Source of the DNA: Chromera velia
Lineage: Eukaryota > Sar > Chromeraceae
Direction of reading: 5' to 3'
Assembly (NCBI GenBank): GCA_018398765.1
Contig: JAHBMJ010000056.1
Span: forward strand, 43,693-58,359
DNA: 14,667 nucleotides
Below are positions 10,697 through 14,667 of the stretch, in pieces. The notes under the pieces were generated by a model. That model saw only the letters and a list, made by a program, of their open reading frames with translations. It was not told where the DNA came from and did not search any database. Position numbers and translations under genes: made by a program. Numbering within the stretch: position 1 is the stretch's first letter; each line of letters starts with the position of its first letter.

Positions 10697-11898
10697 GCGG
10701 GGAGGGGGGGGGGAGAGGAAGAAGCGTACGCCATGCTTTTTCATGCTGCTTGACGGGCTTTCTTTGGTAATGCGTGTCTCTCGGAAAGACTTCGGACAGA
10801 AACTTTGTTTTCGACATTTCCTGACAGTTGCTCACAGACCGACGAAATGTGCATGTTTTTCCCCCAAGATGTCATCTTTTCGACTCTTCGACCTTTCTTA
10901 AATTCCTTTTCCCTCTCTTGAGATCATATCATGCAGACGCGGTCCAGGTTTTCAGCCGGCGTTCGCTCAGGTGAAGGACAACGAACTCTGGGTGCTCCTG
11001 CTTGAGAAGGCATTCGCACGCATGTATGGGAGGTAAGTCAGTGGCTTTCCTCCATCTCTTATGGTCATCAATCGACATGCCTGTTTTTCAACAGCTGAGG
11101 CATCGATCCTCATCGATACGCCCCCGCCCAAGTAGCATCATCAGCTCAGAAAATTTCAATCTGCGGCTCTTGACGGGCGGTTGAAATTTTGGTGAATCAC
11201 ATTCTGAGGACGAAGGACGCTCCACTGTGCTTCAGACCACCTTGGGAAAAGGATGTGCAAAAGGATGAGGAGAAAAAGGAAGAGAGAGAGAGAAAAAGTG
11301 ACAGGTAGGGATAGCCACAACCCACACACATTCATGTATACGTACACACATGCACACCACGCACACGCAAACGCAGAGCACAGAGCACTCCCCTCTTTCC
11401 CTGGTTCCCTCCCTGTGCAGTTATGCCAAGATTGAAGGAGGCATGCCTTCCCAGGCAGTACAGAGCACTCCCCTCTTTCCCTGGTTCCCTCCCTGTGCAG
11501 TTATGCCAAGATTGAAGGAGGCATGCCTTCCCAGGCAGTACAGAGCACTCCCCTCTTTCCCTGGTTCCCTCCCTGTGCAGTTATGCCAAGATTGAAGGAG
11601 GCATGCCTTCCCAGGCAGTACAGAGCACTCCCCTCTTTCCCTGGTTCCCTCCCTGTGCAGTTATGCCAAGATTGAAGGAGGCATGCCTTCCCAGGCAGTA
11701 CAGAGCACTCCCCTCTTTCCCTGGTTCCCTCCCTGTGCAGTTATGCCAAGATTGAAGGAGGCATGCCTTCCCAGGCAGTACAGAGGATGTTGGGGGGGGA
11801 CTTCGTGATCACCTTCTCTCCTGAACAGAACGGCATGGTATGGGCACGGGGGCCTCAGGAGAAGAAGACAGAGAAGGAAATGTTCGATATCGTCGCGT

Positions 11899-11937
<39 letters not shown>

Positions 11938-14570
11938 TCTTTCTCTCTGTTTCCCTTGCCCTCAGGCTTTCTCTCCCGAATCCCTTCCGTCTTCGCCTCT
12001 CTCCGTGCTTCCCCTTGAATGACCAAATCTCTTGTACAGAACATGAAATTCTTTTCTCTGACTGCCTTTTGCTCCACCAGCGCTTGCCGGGCTCTTCTCG
12101 AACTTACCGTGGGACTGACAAATCGTCTGACTGCCCGGGCCCGATCTTGAGCGACCATGGGATAAGAGGGGCGCCTAGTCCCCGTATTCTATCCACGATC
12201 TTCCGATGTCTTGCACGTGCCTCGGGGCATGTAATCTTTCCTCATTGGACATCCATCTGATTCTACTCCAGACGTACCCTCCGTGACTGTCCCTTGTGAC
12301 CTGCAGATACTACTTGAGGAAGAAGACTGTAGTCTCCTGCTGGACTCACGCACAGGTGAGTGAGTAGCTGGATGGTTGAATTTCTTTTTCTCGTGGGAGG
12401 CATCAACAGTCCTCAGCTTTGGTTTTTGGGGGGCGGGTGTCGATGCGCTAATTGCACTTTGATATATCATTAGTCTTGTCATTTGAAGGTCTGGGGAAAT
12501 TATTTTCAGATTTTGAGGGAACGGTCCTGTTTCTGTCTGTGAACAAACTCCTACGCACTGTGGTCCCGCGTCAAGGTGTGTACCTCCGTGTGTGCATGAG
12601 CTTGAGTGAACAGAAGTGGATGTGCCTGCATGCTTTCTTTTTCCTGCAGGGTCAGCACGAAGTGGACCAGCTGGGCATCGTGTCCGGGCACGCCTATGCT
12701 ATTCTCAACGCCCGTCAGTTTGGGAAGATCCGCCTTGTCCGGTGCCGCAACCCTTGGGGCAAAGGGGAGTGGAAGGGGGCCTGGTCAGTCCTTTTTTCCT
12801 TTTTTCTGTCTTTCTTTTTTGTTTTTGTGGCAGATCTTATGTGTCTATGATGAGGTTTACGCGAATGAAGACGATAATCTTAAGAGAGGAAAATAGAGCA
12901 AGGCAGCAAAATATTGCGAGATCTGGACCCTCCCACGGAGGCTTGTTTTTGTCTGTCGCCGAGAATCAGCGATTCAAAAAGAGAAGACTTCGCCTTATTC
13001 TCCTCCAGACTCGTTCTCTTCCCTTCCTACCCTCTTCCCCCCCCGCCCCCCTTCTCTCTCTCTCTCTCTCTCTCTCTCTGACGCACGCACGGACGGAGAG
13101 GGAAGCCGAATGGTACGATCGAGCGAATGCAGCAATGAATGCAACGATATGCATGATGCACACATGAATCCACTATCAGACCCTTTCTCTCTCCTGATGT
13201 CTGCCTCACGGAACGTTTTGTTCTTTGGCAACGGAACCAGCGGAAATAATGGTTTTCTTACGAACTCGGTCCTTGCTTATCTCACTCAATCCTGTGTGTC
13301 TATGTGCAGGTCCGACCACTCCACTTTTTTCTTTTTCTGTATGAAAGTAAACGCAAAACGATCTCACTCAATCCTGTGTGTGTGTCTATGTGCAGGTCCG
13401 ACCACTCCACTTTTTTCTTTTTCTGTATGAAAGTAAACGCAAAACGATCTCACTCAATCCTGTGTGTGTGTCTATGTGCAGGTCCGACCACTCCACCCAA
13501 TGGCGCGAGCACCCCGAGATTGCCAGGAAACTCCGTGCGAGGGAGGCGAAGGAAGACGGTGCCTTCTGGATGTCCTGGGAGGACTTCACACGCGTGTGGG
13601 GGGGCATTGAGGTGGTCGACAACGCCTCGAACATCTGGACACTCGGGTACTCCCCCGTGGGCAAGGAGGGAGCGGTGGGTCATTCTGCGTTAATTGTGTT
13701 GAAAGAAGATATGGTTCTTGTTGCCATTGATGTGTGGATGGATGTTGATTGTTTTTGAATCAGAAAGTCATATAGTAGTTGAAAGTAAGTCCGTCGCGCT
13801 TTCATTTTTTTGAGAATTTGGTTGATTGTTCAAGCACTTTGCAAAGGATTGATAGTCAGTATATGAGAGCTCCAGTTCCGTTATGTGGACAGAAAACGTG
13901 GATGGAAGCCCGACTGTGAGAAGATGTTTGGTTGTGATGAATTGCCTCCTTTTTTTCCCTGTCTGACTCTCCTTGTCGTTTCTTTTATACTCTTCTCCTT
14001 CATAGATTGTTTCGGTGGAGCTTACTTTTCTTTCTTTCTTTTTTTCTTTCTTGACCACTTAATTTCATTTTCCATTTCTGTTTTCTTGTGCTTCCCCACA
14101 ATTTCCTCACACACTTAATTGTCCCTGCAGTGCTGCGGCCCGTTCCTGGGGTGGCTGAAGGGCTGCACCTTCTTCTGGTGTCTGTGTCAGGGCCTCTGGA
14201 GACTCTTCTGCTGGAAGGACGCCTCAAAGGAGACAGCCAAGGTGACCAAGTGCTGCTGTGGCAGCTGCACACTCGGACCTGGCTGCTACTGGCATTCGTC
14301 CATCTGCGGGTCAGTCACTCAATCTTGTATCAGCCCGTCAATCGGTCAATGAGTCACTCAGGCAGTCCGTTGGTCAGTCACTCAAACAGTCAGTCAGCCA
14401 GTCAGTCACTAATTCAGTCTGTCAGCCAGTCACTCAGTCAGTCAGTCACTCATTCAGCCAGCAAGGCTGCTTTACGTACATGGAAGAACTCTCTCTATTT
14501 CCGTTCTCCGTCTCAACACAGATGCCCCTGCAGTCTGGTCGACACACTGTGTGACGATTTTGGCGTTTGA
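9026..14570 (+). CDS. Calpain-type cysteine protease with Cys-rich N- and C-terminal segments
   Basis: Exons 9026-9103, 9820-9962, 10132-10494, 10937-11032, 11741-11896, 12307-12355, 12650-12783, 13482-13674, 14131-14309 and 14534-14570 join in frame to about 475 residues. The papain-like calpain core (C2 peptidase family) spans residues about 120-405. The nucleophile is Cys140 in QGGLGDCWLLSAMS, with Gln134 as the likely oxyanion residue. His309 lies in SGHAYAIL and Asn329 in RCRNPWGKGEW. KDNELWVLLLEKAFARMYG is the usual calpain helix. The protein starts MGCC, a site for myristoylation of Gly2 and palmitoylation of Cys3/Cys4. A Cys-rich hydrophobic stretch follows (residues 27-80), and another Cys-rich segment ends the protein (405-463, with TKCCCGSC). 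I see no penta-EF-hand and no room for a full C2-like domain. It is likely a membrane-tethered intracellular protease; whether calcium activates it cannot be read. The first ATG is chosen for MGCC and its in-frame junction; the last exon is the least certain. Confidence 0.92.
10598..10712. repeat. (CT)n-(CA)n-(GA)n compound microsatellite in an intron
   Basis: Within intron 10495-10936, a (CT)n tract at about 10598-10628 is followed by a (CA)n tract to about 10674, a (GA)n tract to 10696, and then G-rich sequence. The CT and GA arms are complementary and could pair around the CA loop in RNA or single-stranded DNA. Confidence 0.9.
11381..11785 (+). repeat. Five exact 80-bp tandem copies across the 3' splice site of calpain exon 5
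   Basis: Copies start at 11381, 11461, 11541, 11621 and 11701 and are identical; the next five bases, CAGAG, begin a sixth. Each unit holds a pyrimidine-rich tract, an acceptor (CCCTGTGCAG ending at 11420, 11500, 11580, 11660 and 11740) and the first 40-45 bases of the exon. Because 80 is not a multiple of three, only the acceptor at 11740 opens a full-length frame. Entry at 11420 stops at 11593-11595, and the other upstream acceptors also reach stops. Confidence 0.97.
11902..11946 (+). repeat. (CT)n tract directly after the exon 5 donor
   Basis: The intron 11897-12306 starts GTCAGT and runs at once into a long CT repeat that becomes imperfect after 11933. A second CT tract lies at about 13053-13079 in intron 12784-13481. 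Confidence 0.9.
13053..13079 (+). repeat. (CT)n tract in the intron before calpain exon 8
   Basis: A run of CT dinucleotides follows a C-rich stretch in the middle of intron 12784-13481. The intron otherwise holds T-rich sequence and, at its 3' end, a tandem array across the acceptor. Confidence 0.85.
13279..13496 (+). repeat. About 2.5 copies of an 86-bp repeat across the 3' splice site of calpain exon 8
   Basis: Copies are 13279-13360 (82 bases), 13361-13446 (86 bases) and 13447-13496 (partial). The first differs only by a TG run four bases shorter. Each holds an acceptor (CTATGTGCAG ending at 13309, 13395 and 13481) and the first 15 bases of the exon, GTCCGACCACTCCAC. Only the acceptor at 13481 keeps the calpain frame. 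Entry at 13309 stops at 13428-13430, and entry at 13395 reads the exon in the wrong frame. Confidence 0.96.
14309..14462 (+). repeat. GTCAGTCACTCA-type repeats starting at the donor of calpain exon 9
   Basis: The donor of exon 9 sits in GGTCAGTCACTCAA at 14309-14322, and the same 14 bases recur at 14372-14385. Around and after it the intron is made of irregular CAGT, CACT and CAGC units until about 14462. The intron thus contains several copies of its own donor sequence. Confidence 0.85.
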
Positions 14571-14667
14571 CTCATTCCCGCGTGTCTTACTGTTGCTCCC
14601 TCAGCCTAGTCCTTCCTGTCCCGTAGACTGGTTTTCCTTTTCTTGCTTGCAATTGTTGTGACCTCCC

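Noticed and set aside
10082-10744. 220-codon minus-strand ORF opposite the calpain Cys exon
   Set aside because: Much of it is dinucleotide repeat read as Ser/Leu and Cys/Val runs, and the rest is antisense to clear calpain coding sequence.
11381-11785. CRISPR-like regular repeats
   Set aside because: The units adjoin without spacers, each includes exon sequence, and the context is a eukaryotic intron-exon boundary.
13304-13693. ORF reading through the 86-bp repeats
   Set aside because: It is a frameshifted reading of the repeat array and calpain exon 8; the true exon frame matches the calpain family.

Overview
ORGANISM. This is eukaryotic nuclear DNA. It has three intron-rich protein genes with GT-AG introns, many simple-sequence tracts and large non-coding spacers. 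A small alveolate-type calpain with an acylation-type N-terminus, and a TGCATGCA palindrome of the ApiAP2-binding type in a promoter, are compatible with an alveolate, for example a chromerid alga. That placement is inference from style, not a match to a database. LAYOUT. (1) About 1-4085, plus strand: the 3' part of a multi-exon gene that begins upstream of the window. It encodes a long hydrophilic tail with a coiled-coil stretch; I do not recognise the family. (2) About 4086-5944: a spacer between convergent genes. It holds a degenerate GACA/GACG tract, a hairpin, a doubtful 91-residue ORF, and a conspicuously AT-rich island of about 0.95 kb without genes. (3) 8297-5945, minus strand: a ten-exon gene for a predicted secreted, Cys-rich protein of about 540 residues. 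It carries a cysteine pattern with exactly the spacing of a Frizzled-type cysteine-rich domain. (4) 8298-9025: the shared promoter region between the two divergent genes, with a TA tract and TGCATGCA. (5) 9026-14570, plus strand: a ten-exon calpain-type cysteine protease of about 475 residues. It has a complete Cys/His/Asn triad and Cys-rich, probably S-acylated, segments at both ends. Every exon junction of the calpain and of the secreted gene keeps frame when joined as listed. MOST UNUSUAL FEATURE. Tandem repeats lie across 3' splice sites, so that the end of an intron plus the start of the next exon is copied several times. In the calpain gene, five exact 80-bp copies precede exon 5 and two and a half 86-bp copies precede exon 8. 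An older, diverged 109-bp-spaced pair precedes the first visible exon of the upstream gene. In both calpain arrays neither unit length is a multiple of three and only the last acceptor gives the intact protein; every other acceptor leads to a frameshift or early stop. A second oddity is that 10 of the 23 donors I could place with confidence have C at intron position +3 (GTCAGT and relatives). HOW THE GENES WORK TOGETHER. Nothing shows a shared pathway. The calpain is likely a membrane-tethered intracellular protease and its divergent neighbour is likely extracellular. They share only a promoter region.
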